The notes: generated by a model from the sequence alone, not told the origin. A stretch of 39,695 bases of DNA from Gallionellales bacterium RIFCSPLOWO2_02_FULL_57_47 (GCA_001801175.1 MGWZ01000110.1:1-39695); one strand, 5' to 3'. Shown: positions 1-9,119, counted from the stretch's first letter. A program made the numbers and translations.

Positions 1-137
1 GGTAAGGGTGATTTGGTCTTTGGTTAAACAGGGTAGAAAATACGAAATCCGGGAAGAAAATTCAAAATATGGCTTGAAAATTTAAGCGGGATGTTCAGCA
101 TCACAATAGTTCTGCTAAGTGATATAAACACCATAAG

Positions 138-653
138 ATGTCGGAGTCGAATTCTCTCGATAATATCGAACCCGGCACACTGGACTGTCATATGATGAAA
201 GTGGATTTAAAGAAAATAGTCGAAGGCATAGAATTTCAGGGTGATGAATCACAGTCGTACCTGAAAATATCTTCCGGTGAGGTTGTTCTGTTTGCAGACG
301 AAGCGATTGCCGCTGCCAAAAGTGATGAAGACTTGTCGGTGCATGCGGAATGGTACAGAGAGGCCATCGTGCAGGCCAGAGAGTTCATCAATAATGAAGA
401 TGATTACATCCCTCTGCCGTCCAAATATGAATTTCACGAATACAGCGTAATGGAGGAATTTATACTTTCATTGCCAATAGAAGAGCAAAGAGATGAGCTG
501 CTGTCCTTGATAAAGGGCAAAGGCGCTTTTGCCAGATTCAAGCATGGGCTGGAGCGCTTCCTGTTGCAGGAAAAATGGTACCAATATAGAGATCAGGCAC
601 TAGCCGCGTTGGCTAAAGGCTGGTGCCGGGATAATGGCATCGAGTTCCAATAA
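138..653 (+). CDS. UPF0158-like hypothetical protein
   Basis: 171-aa ORF; MMKVDLKKIVEGIEFQ...YLKISSGEVV...ALAALAKGWCRDNGIEF resembles the UPF0158 family. Confidence 0.7.
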   Translation: MSESNSLDNIEPGTLDCHMMKVDLKKIVEGIEFQGDESQSYLKISSGEVVLFADEAIAAAKSDEDLSVHAEWYREAIVQAREFINNEDDYIPLPSKYEFHEYSVMEEFILSLPIEEQRDELLSLIKGKGAFARFKHGLERFLLQEKWYQYRDQALAALAKGWCRDNGIEFQ

Positions 654-806
654 GTTATTGGGGTCTACGAGTTCATTGGGGCAGGTTCGCATTGTATTTC
701 GTAACTAAACGGGTCAGCTTCGAAAAACTTTTCGAGTGGTCTTAATCTGAATAGGACAAACGACATGATGAAATATAAATCGAAGCTGAAAATCATCTAG
801 CCGACA

Positions 807-829
807 CCCCACCGCCGGTGGCGGTGGGG
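807..829. repeat. Perfect GC-rich hairpin (ccccaccgcc-ggt-ggcggtgggg) upstream of IS110 remnant
   Basis: 10-bp perfect inverted repeat with 3-nt loop. Confidence 0.8.
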
Positions 830-873
830 TTAAAGTGAGTTGGCGAACTTGCTTTAACCAACAGGAGGCCGAA

Positions 874-972
874 ATGAAGTATAGCGGAATTGATTTGCAC
901 TCGAACAACAGCGTGGTGACGGTGACGGATGAAACAGACAGGGTAGTGGCGGAAAAGCGATTGCCCCTTTAA
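874..972 (+). pseudogene. IS110-family transposase N-terminal remnant (32 codons)
   Basis: MKYSGIDLHSNNSVVTVTDETDRVVAEKRLPL* matches the start of IS110-type DEDD transposases, then stops. Confidence 0.7.
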
Positions 973-1084
973 ATTGCTGCTGGCGCAGGTGTTTGGTTAG
1001 CGGCAATATTTACCGCTTGCCACCTGATATATTTCGTGTTAATTTGAATTAGCGACAGAATTATGTCGATAACGCAAATTAACG

Positions 1085-2275
1085 GTGAATAAAATGCTGC
1101 ATAGCTACGCATTTTCCAACTTTCAGTCCTTTCGGGAGCGCGTCGAGGTCGATCTGAGCATCAGCCGCAAGGTCACGATGACAGAGTGGATGACCGAGGC
1201 CGCGACGGGCGAGCGCGTTTCCAAGTTGATGGCGGTGATCGGCCCCAACGGCAGCGGCAAGACTGCACTGTTGAAGCCGATGGTGTTTATCAGTTGGTTC
1301 ATCGCCAATTCTTTCCAGAATCCGCCCGATGCAGGCATTCCGGTTACACCCCACGCGGCTGCGGTTAATGAGCCGACCGAGTTGGAGTGCATGCTGGATT
1401 TCGACGGCAAGCTGTGGCGTTATGTGTTGCGCTGCACGCCCGAGCGGGTGCTGCATGAAGCGCTTTACCAGAAGCGCGAGCGCTTTGGTTATGTGTTCTT
1501 GCGGGACTGGGATGCTGCGGCCAATTCTTATGTAGTGAAGCAACAGGATTTCGGCTTGGCGCCGCCGGAGGCGCGCAAGGTGCGCCCGAATGTTTCGCTG
1601 ATCGCATGGGCGGCGCAATTTGGTGTGCCGTTGGCCATGCGTATGACGGCGCCCTATGTGAACAGCAACGTGAATGTGTTGGGTCGTGTGCAAATCGGCA
1701 ATCAGGATGTGCAGAATGCGGCGCAACATTTTTCTGCTCACCCCGAGCAACGCAAGCGCATGGAACAGTTGTTATCGGCATGGGACCTGGGTTTGTCCGG
1801 AGTGGAGCTGGTTGAACTTTCAGTGAGCAATCCGCAGGTGCCTGATCAGAAAATATGGGTGCCGTTTGGCAGGCACAAGAACAAGACCGCTGAATTCAAG
1901 TTACCCTTTGCGCTTGAATCAAGCGGTACGCAAGGCGCGTTCGTGTTGCTATCGCGTTTGCTGCAAACGCTTGAAATTGGCGGCTTGGCGGTCATCGATG
2001 AATTTGAGAACGACCTACATCCGCACATGCTGGAGCCGATTCTCGACCTCTTTGCCAATCCGTCAACCAACCCGCATCAGGCGCAGCTTTTATTTACATG
2101 CCACGCCATCGAGGTGCTGAACCTGGTGCACAAGTCGCAGGTGATGCTGGTGCAGAAAAACGAGGATTGCGAGAGTACTGCCAGCAGGATGGATGCAGTG
2201 GAAGGTATCCGCAACGACGATAATTATTACGCCAAATACATGGCGGGCGCATACGGCGCCGTGCCCATTTTCTGA
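1085..2275 (+). CDS. AAA-family (AAA_15/AAA_21, RloA/AbiLi-like) ATPase
   Basis: Walker A GPNGSGKT, ESSGTQ signature, Walker B LAVIDEFENDLHP, TCH near C-terminus. Confidence 0.85.
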   Translation: MNKMLHSYAFSNFQSFRERVEVDLSISRKVTMTEWMTEAATGERVSKLMAVIGPNGSGKTALLKPMVFISWFIANSFQNPPDAGIPVTPHAAAVNEPTELECMLDFDGKLWRYVLRCTPERVLHEALYQKRERFGYVFLRDWDAAANSYVVKQQDFGLAPPEARKVRPNVSLIAWAAQFGVPLAMRMTAPYVNSNVNVLGRVQIGNQDVQNAAQHFSAHPEQRKRMEQLLSAWDLGLSGVELVELSVSNPQVPDQKIWVPFGRHKNKTAEFKLPFALESSGTQGAFVLLSRLLQTLEIGGLAVIDEFENDLHPHMLEPILDLFANPSTNPHQAQLLFTCHAIEVLNLVHKSQVMLVQKNEDCESTASRMDAVEGIRNDDNYYAKYMAGAYGAVPIF

Positions 2276-2286
2276 TCGCCAGGATT

Positions 2287-2784
2287 ATGGCGATCTGGAA
2301 AGCGCAGCGAACGATGTTGATTGTGGGTGAGGGACGCCATGAAGAAGCGTTCCTGAATCATCTCAAACAACTTTATGTGCCGCGTGGTTGCGGGCTTTCC
2401 GTGACGATCAAGAATGCGCGCGGCAAGGGGGCGCTGCATGTCATCAAATGGACAGCCGGGCAGATTGCCAATGCCGATTACGATACGGTTGCCTCCTTGC
2501 TGGATACGGACACAGGTTGGGATGCCAAGACGGAGAAGCTCGCGAGAATCAAGAAAATTCAAGTGCTCAAGTCTGAGCCATGCTTTGAAGCGATGTTGTT
2601 GCGACTGATCGGAAAACCGGCAATTGGTGACGCTCATGCCCTCAAGAAACAATTCGCACCGTTTGTTAATAATGATGCAACACAACGCGAACACTATGCG
2701 CAGTATTTTGGATCGGAATGTTTGAACGCGGGCAGGGGAAAAGAACCTGCTATTGACGCGCTGCTTAAGCTATTTGGTAATTAA
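2287..2784 (+). CDS. RloB/AbiLii-like TOPRIM-type protein
   Basis: LIVGEG..EEAFL N-terminal motif and LLDTDTGW acidic motif; 11-nt gap from the ATPase gene. Confidence 0.65.
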   Translation: MAIWKAQRTMLIVGEGRHEEAFLNHLKQLYVPRGCGLSVTIKNARGKGALHVIKWTAGQIANADYDTVASLLDTDTGWDAKTEKLARIKKIQVLKSEPCFEAMLLRLIGKPAIGDAHALKKQFAPFVNNDATQREHYAQYFGSECLNAGRGKEPAIDALLKLFGN

Positions 2785-2930
2785 TCGATGAACACTATGC
2801 GAAATTGAAAGGGTCCGAAATAAAAAGGTCAGTTTCGCATTTCTTTCACCACAAGCTGGCCGTTGTAGCATCCTTGAATGAACCAGTCACAAATCCATTT
2901 CACCAACGCCCGCCTCGACGCGTTCACAGC

Positions 2931-2960
2931 CGCTGATTTCGAGACCATCGCCCGGCTGGA
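2931..2960 (+). repeat. 30-bp direct repeat, copy 1
   Basis: cgctgatttcgagaccatcgcccggctgga, identical to 3251-3280. Confidence 0.95.
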
Positions 2961-2987
2961 TGAGGAGTCCGGCGGCGGGACTGCATG

Positions 2988-3194
2988 CTAATAATGAGGC
3001 GGCCTTTCGTTCGCAGACATACTCCCATTCCCCGCTTCAGCCAGGGATGCGAAGTTTCTTGCGAGCGATTCACAAACCGCTTCAAGCCGGTCCAGCTTTT
3101 TTTGCTGCTGATAGACCGTTTTGTTCAGTTCCTCGATCAGGTCTTCCTGGAAGGTGATTTTTGCTTCGATATTTACTAAACGTTCTTCAATCAT
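2988..3194 (-). CDS. slyX: SlyX family protein
   Basis: 68 aa MIEERLVNIEAKITFQEDLIEELNKTVYQQQKKLDRLE..., ends in PPHY; internal ATG of ORF 2988..3461. Confidence 0.85.
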   Translation of the reverse strand: MIEERLVNIEAKITFQEDLIEELNKTVYQQQKKLDRLEAVCESLARNFASLAEAGNGSMSANERPPHY

Positions 3195-3250
3195 GAGGTG
3201 GCCCTGAAAGTTCGGCGACTGGCCGGGGAAGGTGGCCATTCTAGCGCAGT

Positions 3251-3280
3251 CGCTGATTTCGAGACCATCGCCCGGCTGGA
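3251..3280 (+). repeat. 30-bp direct repeat, copy 2
   Basis: identical to 2931-2960. Confidence 0.95.
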
Positions 3281-3534
3281 CGAGGTGATCTGGCTTTCGC
3301 ATTACACACATGGATAAGCCGGCATAAATTATCCTGGAAGTCAGGACACGATTAGCCGGCGACCCGTGCCCGGCGGGGTGCGGGAAGTTTGATAGAATGT
3401 AACTTGAGAAGCGTGGGGTCACCTGTTTATGGTAACAAGCGTGGTCCCACCCTCCCGCCAAAGCATTCTTTTACCACCTTCAAGGACGTACACGAAACCC
3501 GTTCAAATATGAAATCCTGTGCCGAGGCGTTGTT

Positions 3535-3786
3535 GTGAACACACACGATATGTCATCCAAGACGCATGTTTGCATCGACGAGCTGGCTGCCCTCCTGGGT
3601 ATCTCCGAAGCGGAAGTGCTGGAGTACGAAAAGCTCGGCGCAATTCCGCCTTCGGAACCGCATTACCTTCCTGGCGATACACGCCGAATATATCCAAGGC
3701 AAGAAGCGCTTGAGATGTGGGCTGACTGGAAGTCATATTGCGAATTTCTCGATGAAGAGGGCGGTACCAACCATGCGAATCACTGA
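3535..3786 (+). CDS. Small hypothetical protein with MerR-like/HTH-like N-terminus
   Basis: 83-aa ORF; CIDELAALLGISEAEVLEYEKLGAIPP resembles a MerR-type helix-turn-helix. Confidence 0.5.
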   Translation: MNTHDMSSKTHVCIDELAALLGISEAEVLEYEKLGAIPPSEPHYLPGDTRRIYPRQEALEMWADWKSYCEFLDEEGGTNHANH

Positions 3787-3971
3787 AATTGAAACGCCAC
3801 AACTCAGCCGGGTCGACGAGAGGCTTCAGGGCCAGCTTCGCAGGCCCCAATGACATCGGCAATGACATCGGGGCGCAGCCCAATCGGGTTTTGTGTTTTC
3901 ATCCCTGCTGATGTCGGCCACTTGCGATTGCTGTTATGCTTTTTCTCCGTGCTTGCCAAGGAGGCATTTTG

Positions 3972-4472
3972 ATGAACAGACTGTTGTTGACGATGTTGCT
4001 GGTGTTGTCGGCTTTGCCGGCGCGCGCTGCCGGGGTGGGCGGGATGTTCGAGGCGGGGCGTTCTCAATTTTCGCTGGTGGCGGGAAACGCCTATGCCTTT
4101 GAGAACAGCTATTTTGTCATCGGCGGAAGCGCGAGCTATTACGTGGCGGACGGGTTGGGTGTCGGTTTGTCCCTGGAGAAATGGTCGGGGGGTGGACCCG
4201 CTATCACGAAGTACGCGCCTTTTGTGCAATACGTTTTTTATCAGGCGTCTGTGGTGCAGCCGTATGTCGGCGCGTTTTATCGCCACACCACTATCGCGGA
4301 TCTGCCCGACATTAATTCGGCAGGCGCACGCGCCGGGGTGATGATGGCTATGGGTACGAATGCCTATATGAGTGTTGGTTTTGTTCATGAGTCTTACCTG
4401 GATTGTCAGGAGACGATCTACCGTGTGTGTAGCGAAACTTATCCGGACATTGCGCTGATCTTCGGGTTTTGA
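3972..4472 (+). CDS. Secreted/outer-membrane beta-barrel-like hypothetical protein
   Basis: Signal peptide MNRLLLTMLLVLSALPARAAG; alternating aromatic/small residues and terminal F (..IALIFGF). Confidence 0.6.
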   Translation: MNRLLLTMLLVLSALPARAAGVGGMFEAGRSQFSLVAGNAYAFENSYFVIGGSASYYVADGLGVGLSLEKWSGGGPAITKYAPFVQYVFYQASVVQPYVGAFYRHTTIADLPDINSAGARAGVMMAMGTNAYMSVGFVHESYLDCQETIYRVCSETYPDIALIFGF

Positions 4473-4497
4473 TGCGGCAGGGGTGACGTAGTGACGT

Positions 4498-4582
4498 AGC
4501 CCGGATGCAGCGCAGCGAAATCCGGGGTTTGATGGACGTGGCCAAAGTTCCCCCGGATTCCATTGCATTCCATCCGGGCTAG
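4498..4582. repeat. Dispersed palindromic repeat TAGCCCGGATG...CATCCGGGCTA, copy A
   Basis: Inverted termini; second related copy at 5226-5310. Confidence 0.85.
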
Positions 4583-4597
4583 CGTGCAGGGCAGGGA

Positions 4598-5050
4598 TTA
4601 TTCGCAGCGCTCGCCCGGCTTCAGTGCAAAGAAGCGGGGAAACTCGGTGGGGTGTCCCGCCAGCACTTTTACGCAATCGCCCTCTTTGTGGTGTCCGTAG
4701 CTCATCACTTCGATGCGCTCCGAACTGCCCAGCGGCTGCACGGTGAATCGGTTTGCGCCCTTGGCGATCTGCGGCGGTTCATCGCGGCTGCCGATGGTGT
4801 GGCCAATGCCCACTGACATCCCTCTGAAACTGCCGTAGGTGCCGGTGCCGACCCCTACGCCGATGCCGACGCCGGTGCTGCCGTCGCCGGGCCTGCTCGC
4901 TTGCGCTTGTTTGCGCTCGATTTCGGTGAATTCGTGTACGTCCACCACGTTCGCCAACCGCACGTAACGCGCATCCTCTTCCAGCCTGGGTGTGCTCTGG
5001 CAAGCGGCAAGCAGCGCGAGCAACATCGCTGCAATAATTGTTTTCATCAT
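4598..5050 (-). CDS. Hypothetical lipoprotein
   Basis: MMKTIIAAMLLALLAAC lipobox; glycine-rich middle (VGIGVGVGTGTYG). Confidence 0.65.
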   Translation of the reverse strand: MMKTIIAAMLLALLAACQSTPRLEEDARYVRLANVVDVHEFTEIERKQAQASRPGDGSTGVGIGVGVGTGTYGSFRGMSVGIGHTIGSRDEPPQIAKGANRFTVQPLGSSERIEVMSYGHHKEGDCVKVLAGHPTEFPRFFALKPGERCE

Positions 5051-5225
5051 GACGCCCCCTCTGTATTTCAGATGGACTTTACTGTTTTTGTGGACTGGTT
5101 GCCAGCGCCTGAAGTTCCGCAACGGCTGTTCGAGGTGGTGCCGGGTGAGGTCGGGGTTTGGGAGGTGGTGGGTTGATGGGGATTAACCCCTCCCGGCCTC
5201 CCCTTGTCATGGGAGGTTGGTGGCG

Positions 5226-5310
5226 TAGCCCGGATGTAGCGCAGCGAAATCCTGGGTTTGGTGGACGTGGCCAAGGCTCCCCCCTGATTCCATTGCATTT
5301 CATCCGGGCC
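5226..5310. repeat. Dispersed palindromic repeat, copy B
   Basis: Closely similar to 4498-4582, same orientation. Confidence 0.85.
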
Positions 5311-5471
5311 CGCTCAAGTTTTTCCGATTCCCGCGCTTTTGATGCGGGTACGATTGAAATGCGCCGGTGAATTGGTGGTATTATCATGGAGGCTCTAACA
5401 ATCCGTCAGAGCGGACAGTATGCCAATTAATTGGCTGAATAAACCATAAAAGCGGACTATATGAATATTTG

Positions 5472-5501
5472 TTGACTTTGTAGCAAAAAGTCCTTTATAG
5501 T
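5472..5501 (+). promoter_or_regulatory. Putative sigma70 promoter for hipBA (TTGACT-N18-TATAGT)
   Basis: ttgact at 5472-5477 and tatagt at 5496-5501, just upstream of hipB-like start at 5529. Confidence 0.5.
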
Positions 5502-5528
5502 GGCTACCATGATTGTAAAGGAGGCTAT

Positions 5529-5864
5529 ATGTCCACAATAACGGATTTTATGACGAATGATGAAATCATGCGCCTGCTCGGTGAGCGCATCCGCAGCCGG
5601 CGGCTGGCCCGCAACATCCCGGTTGACCAGCTCGCAGAAAAGACCGGTCTCAATCGCAAGACGATCATGGACATGGAGGCAGGCAGAGACGTGCGCCTGT
5701 CTTCGCTGGTCAAGCTGTTGCGCGGGCTGAACACGCTCGCTGCCTTGGAGGCCGCTTTCCCCGATGTGTTGCCGGGAGGTGAAAGTATTTCGTCCCGTGG
5801 CCAGCCGCGCATCAAGGCATCTTCCGGGAGAAGAAAACATGGCGACGCAGCGGCCGCGCGCTGA
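5529..5864 (+). CDS. HipB-like XRE-family antitoxin
   Basis: HTH: LGERIRSRRLARNIPVDQLAEKTGLNRKTIMDMEAGRDVRLSSLVKLLRGL; overlaps hipA-like start. Confidence 0.8.
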   Translation: MSTITDFMTNDEIMRLLGERIRSRRLARNIPVDQLAEKTGLNRKTIMDMEAGRDVRLSSLVKLLRGLNTLAALEAAFPDVLPGGESISSRGQPRIKASSGRRKHGDAAAAR

Positions 5865-7137
5865 ACGACCCGAGGTCACCGCCACCGCCAACGTCCATCT
5901 GTGGGGACAACTGGCCGGTCAGGTGCTGGAGTTCGCCAATGGCCGGGTCGGGTTCAGCTATGACAAACATTATCTGGTTACCGGCCGGGCGTTGTCTCCC
6001 AAACACCTGCCGCTGGAAGCGGGCATCTTCGAGTTTCCCGAGTTGCGCAATTCGCAGATGTTCCTCGGTTTGCCGGGGGTGCTGGCGGATTCATTGCCGG
6101 ACGCCTTTGGCAACAAGATCATCCAGAGTTATTTCGAGGCCAGGGGGGAGAAAGACAATGCGCTGAGTCCGGTGCAGCGCCTGCTTTATGTCGGCAAGCG
6201 CGCGATGGGCGCGCTTGAATATACCCCAGCGCTGCAACGCAAGACCAAAGAAGAGGAGCGCGCGCTGGAGGTGCAGACCCTGGTCGATGCTGCGCGCAAG
6301 CTGATAGAGGGCGACGCCAACGATGCCGTTCAGGAGATCATGCGGGTCGGCGGTTCTGCGGGCGGAGCGCGCGCGAAAGCGCTGATCCTGTGGGACCGTG
6401 AACGCAAGCGGGTGAGGTCGGGTTTTGCCAACCCGCAGCCGGGGGAGGAAGCGTGGATCATCAAGTTCGATGGCGTGGGTTCCGCCAATGTGCTGGACAT
6501 GAAGGCCAAGCCGCACAACCGCATCGAGTACACCTATGCCTTGCTCGCAAAACAGCTCGGCATCGAAATGTCCGAGGTTGCTTTTCTGGAAGAACACGGC
6601 TTGTTTCACTTCATGACCAGGCGCTTCGACCGCAACGGCACAGAGAAACTCCACATGCACAGCCTGGGCGGCATCACGCACGTCGATTTCAACCGCCCGC
6701 AGGCATTCAGCTACGAGGCGTGGTTCAGGCTGATGCTCGAACTGCAGCTCGGGCATCGGGCGCTGGAGCAGGCCTACAAACGAATGGTGTTCAACATTGT
6801 CGGGCGCAACCAGGACGACCACGTCAAGAACATCTCGTTCCTGCTCGATTCCATGACCGGCGATTGGCGCCTGGCCCCGGCCTACGACCTTACGTTCGCC
6901 GCAGGTTCGGGCTATACCGCACGGCACCAGATGACGTTGGGCGAAAAGACCGGCGAATTCACGCGCGCGCTGCTGCTTGAGACCGGCAATAAATTCAGCA
7001 TCAAACAGCCGGGGGCGGTGATCGACGAGGTGGTGCAGGCGTTCTCGGGATGGGGGGCATTGGCGGCCGAGTACGGCGTACCGCGCGAGCAGATCACGGA
7101 AGTCGAAAAAAAATTGCGCCTTGAACTCAGGGTCTGA
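5839..7137 (+). CDS. HipA-like serine/threonine kinase toxin
   Basis: GGSAGGARAK loop, NQDDHVKNISF, LAPAYDLTF; start MATQRP overlaps antitoxin by 26 nt. Confidence 0.85.
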   Translation: MATQRPRAERPEVTATANVHLWGQLAGQVLEFANGRVGFSYDKHYLVTGRALSPKHLPLEAGIFEFPELRNSQMFLGLPGVLADSLPDAFGNKIIQSYFEARGEKDNALSPVQRLLYVGKRAMGALEYTPALQRKTKEEERALEVQTLVDAARKLIEGDANDAVQEIMRVGGSAGGARAKALILWDRERKRVRSGFANPQPGEEAWIIKFDGVGSANVLDMKAKPHNRIEYTYALLAKQLGIEMSEVAFLEEHGLFHFMTRRFDRNGTEKLHMHSLGGITHVDFNRPQAFSYEAWFRLMLELQLGHRALEQAYKRMVFNIVGRNQDDHVKNISFLLDSMTGDWRLAPAYDLTFAAGSGYTARHQMTLGEKTGEFTRALLLETGNKFSIKQPGAVIDEVVQAFSGWGALAAEYGVPREQITEVEKKLRLELRV

Positions 7138-7227
7138 GCCGGCGTATGACCTCTTTGCATTGCATCACGCTGCCGGCAGCGACCCGTGTCCGGCGCGGCT
7201 TTTTCAACAGGGGAGGTCTAGAGGGAT

Positions 7228-7360
7228 GAACCACGTACACCTGAAGTTGCTGGTTACCCGCGAGATGCCTTACGGCAAATACCAGAGCCGGTTGATCGCC
7301 GACCTGCCCGGCCGGTATCTCACAAGTTCGACCGTGCAGGCTTTACGCCTGCCGCGATAG
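7228..7360 (+). pseudogene. Truncated duplicate of DUF3820-family gene
   Basis: MNHVHLKLLVTREMPYGKYQSRLIADLPGRYL aligns to MNHEHLELLVTRVMPFGKYQGRLIADLPGQYL at 8379, then diverges. Confidence 0.8.
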
Positions 7361-7386
7361 AATCAACCTGCTAAACTTGGCCACCC

Positions 7387-8292
7387 ATGAAGTTCATCAA
7401 CCCCCGCATAGTCCATGTCCTGAAAAACCCCGTCGCCTTCGCGCTCCAGGTTCTGAAGGCTTTTCAGGCCAACCAGGGTCTGCTGCTTGCAGGCGCCGTG
7501 GCCTATTACGCGCTGCTCTCCATCGTGCCGCTGCTGATCCTGATGGTGATCGCGCTGTCGCACGTGATCGACCAGGACGTGCTGCTGGCGACGCTGGACA
7601 GGGCGCTGGAATATGTGGTGCCGGGCGAAGGCAAAGCGGTGGTGGTGGAGCTGAGGGCGTTCCTCGATCACCGCGAGGTGATCGGCTTGGTGCTGTTTAT
7701 CACGCTGCTGTTTTTCAGCTCGCTCGGCTTCAAGGTGCTGGAGAACGCGATCTCGGTGATTTTCCTGCACCGCGTGGCGGTGCGCAGGAGGCACTTTCTC
7801 GTTTCCCTGCTGCTGCCCTTCGGCTACATCTTTTTCATCGGCGCGGTGCTGTTCGTGGGCACGTTCATGATCGTTGTTCTGATAGCGATAGGCGGCGAGA
7901 ATCTCGTTATCCTGGGGCATAGCTGGTCGCTGGGCGGCTTCTCGCGCTGGCTGATCTACGTCGCCGGCGTGACCGGGGAAATCCTGCTCATCTCCGCAAT
8001 CTACTACTTCATGCCGGTAGGCAGGCTGTCGGCGCAGCACGCGCTGATCGGCGGCGCCACGGCGGGCCTGCTGTGGGAATTGATCCGCCATGCGCTGGGC
8101 TGGTATTTCGGCACGCTGTCGCAGTTGAGCGTGGTGTACGGCTCGATCACCACGACCATTATCGTGCTGCTCAGCCTGGAAGTGGCCGCCGCGCTGCTGT
8201 TGCTGGGGGCGCAGGTGATTGTGGAATACGAACGCATCGAGATTGGCGGGGCACCGAAGGAACCGGTGCCGATGCGTACCGAAGCCACCTGA
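7387..8292 (+). CDS. YihY/BrkB-family inner membrane protein
   Basis: LLAGAVAYYALLSIVPLLILMV, hydrophobic segments, YGSITTTIIVLLSLEVAAALLLLGAQV. Confidence 0.85.
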   Translation: MKFINPRIVHVLKNPVAFALQVLKAFQANQGLLLAGAVAYYALLSIVPLLILMVIALSHVIDQDVLLATLDRALEYVVPGEGKAVVVELRAFLDHREVIGLVLFITLLFFSSLGFKVLENAISVIFLHRVAVRRRHFLVSLLLPFGYIFFIGAVLFVGTFMIVVLIAIGGENLVILGHSWSLGGFSRWLIYVAGVTGEILLISAIYYFMPVGRLSAQHALIGGATAGLLWELIRHALGWYFGTLSQLSVVYGSITTTIIVLLSLEVAAALLLLGAQVIVEYERIEIGGAPKEPVPMRTEAT

Positions 8293-8378
8293 ATCAGCCG
8301 CGCTGGCTATTGAAGGAATAATGCTCGAATTGATTTCAGCTATGCAAACGAACGAAGCAATAACGGCAGACCATTGAG

Positions 8379-8591
8379 ATGAACCACGAACACCTGGAGT
8401 TGCTGGTTACCCGCGTCATGCCTTTCGGCAAGTACCAGGGCCGGTTGATCGCCGACCTGCCCGGACAGTATCTCAACTGGTTCGCCCGCAAGGGTTTCCC
8501 GCCCGGCGAGATCGGTCAGTTGCTGGCGCTGATGCAGGAGCTGGATCACAACGGTTTGTCATCGCTGCTGGACCCGTTGCGCAAGCGGTGA
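8379..8591 (+). CDS. DUF3820 family protein
   Basis: MPFGKYQGRLIADLPGQYLNWFARKGFP. Confidence 0.8.
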   Translation: MNHEHLELLVTRVMPFGKYQGRLIADLPGQYLNWFARKGFPPGEIGQLLALMQELDHNGLSSLLDPLRKR

Positions 8592-8637
8592 TCGTTGGTC
8601 CGAGAAAACTCAGTTCAAGCCACAGTTTGATTGGAAC

Positions 8638-9026
8638 GCGGGCTTCCAGCCCGCAGGCGGACAGGATGTCCGCGCTCCCAGTATCCATTCCTGGACTCAC
8701 CCAAAAAGTGAATCGCATCAATAGCGATAAAGTTAATTCGGTGAGGTAAACCCCCGGCTTTGCCGGGGGACTCCGTTAGGTTTGACCGTTCCGGTGGTCA
8801 TTAACGAGTAACGTTAAAACTTGGCTACATTATTCCCTCCCCCTTGCAGGGGGAGGGTTAGGGTGGGGGTAGAAATTCAAGCACGGATGCAGTCAAAAGT
8901 TTGTACCCCCATCCCAACCTTCCCCCTGATAGGGGGAAGGAGTGGAAACCAGCCGCCTTGGGCGGCTCATGGTTTTATCAGCGCCTTTGAGGCGCTCACC
9001 CAATAAGCCTCCGGCTTTGCCGGAGG
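8638..9026. repeat. Cluster of eight short hairpins in intergenic DNA
   Basis: Stems at 8638-8654, 8657-8673, 8751-8769, 8835-8857, 8918-8940, 8951-8967, 8980-8996, 9008-9026. Confidence 0.8.
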
Positions 9027-9119
9027 TAATTTAACTATCACGTGGGTTTTAACTGAAACAGAAGCGTTCAACTGAGGTTGTTAGGTTGATAGGGGAACGA
9101 AAATTCCCCGGAGTCAAAA

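Noticed and set aside
3847-3875. Short tandem repeat aatgacatcggc/aatgacatcggg
   Set aside because: Only two units of about 12 bp; too little to interpret.
8835-8940. Possible CRISPR-like array from repeated C5/G5 motifs
   Set aside because: Only two palindromes in inverted arrangement, no repeat-spacer periodicity.
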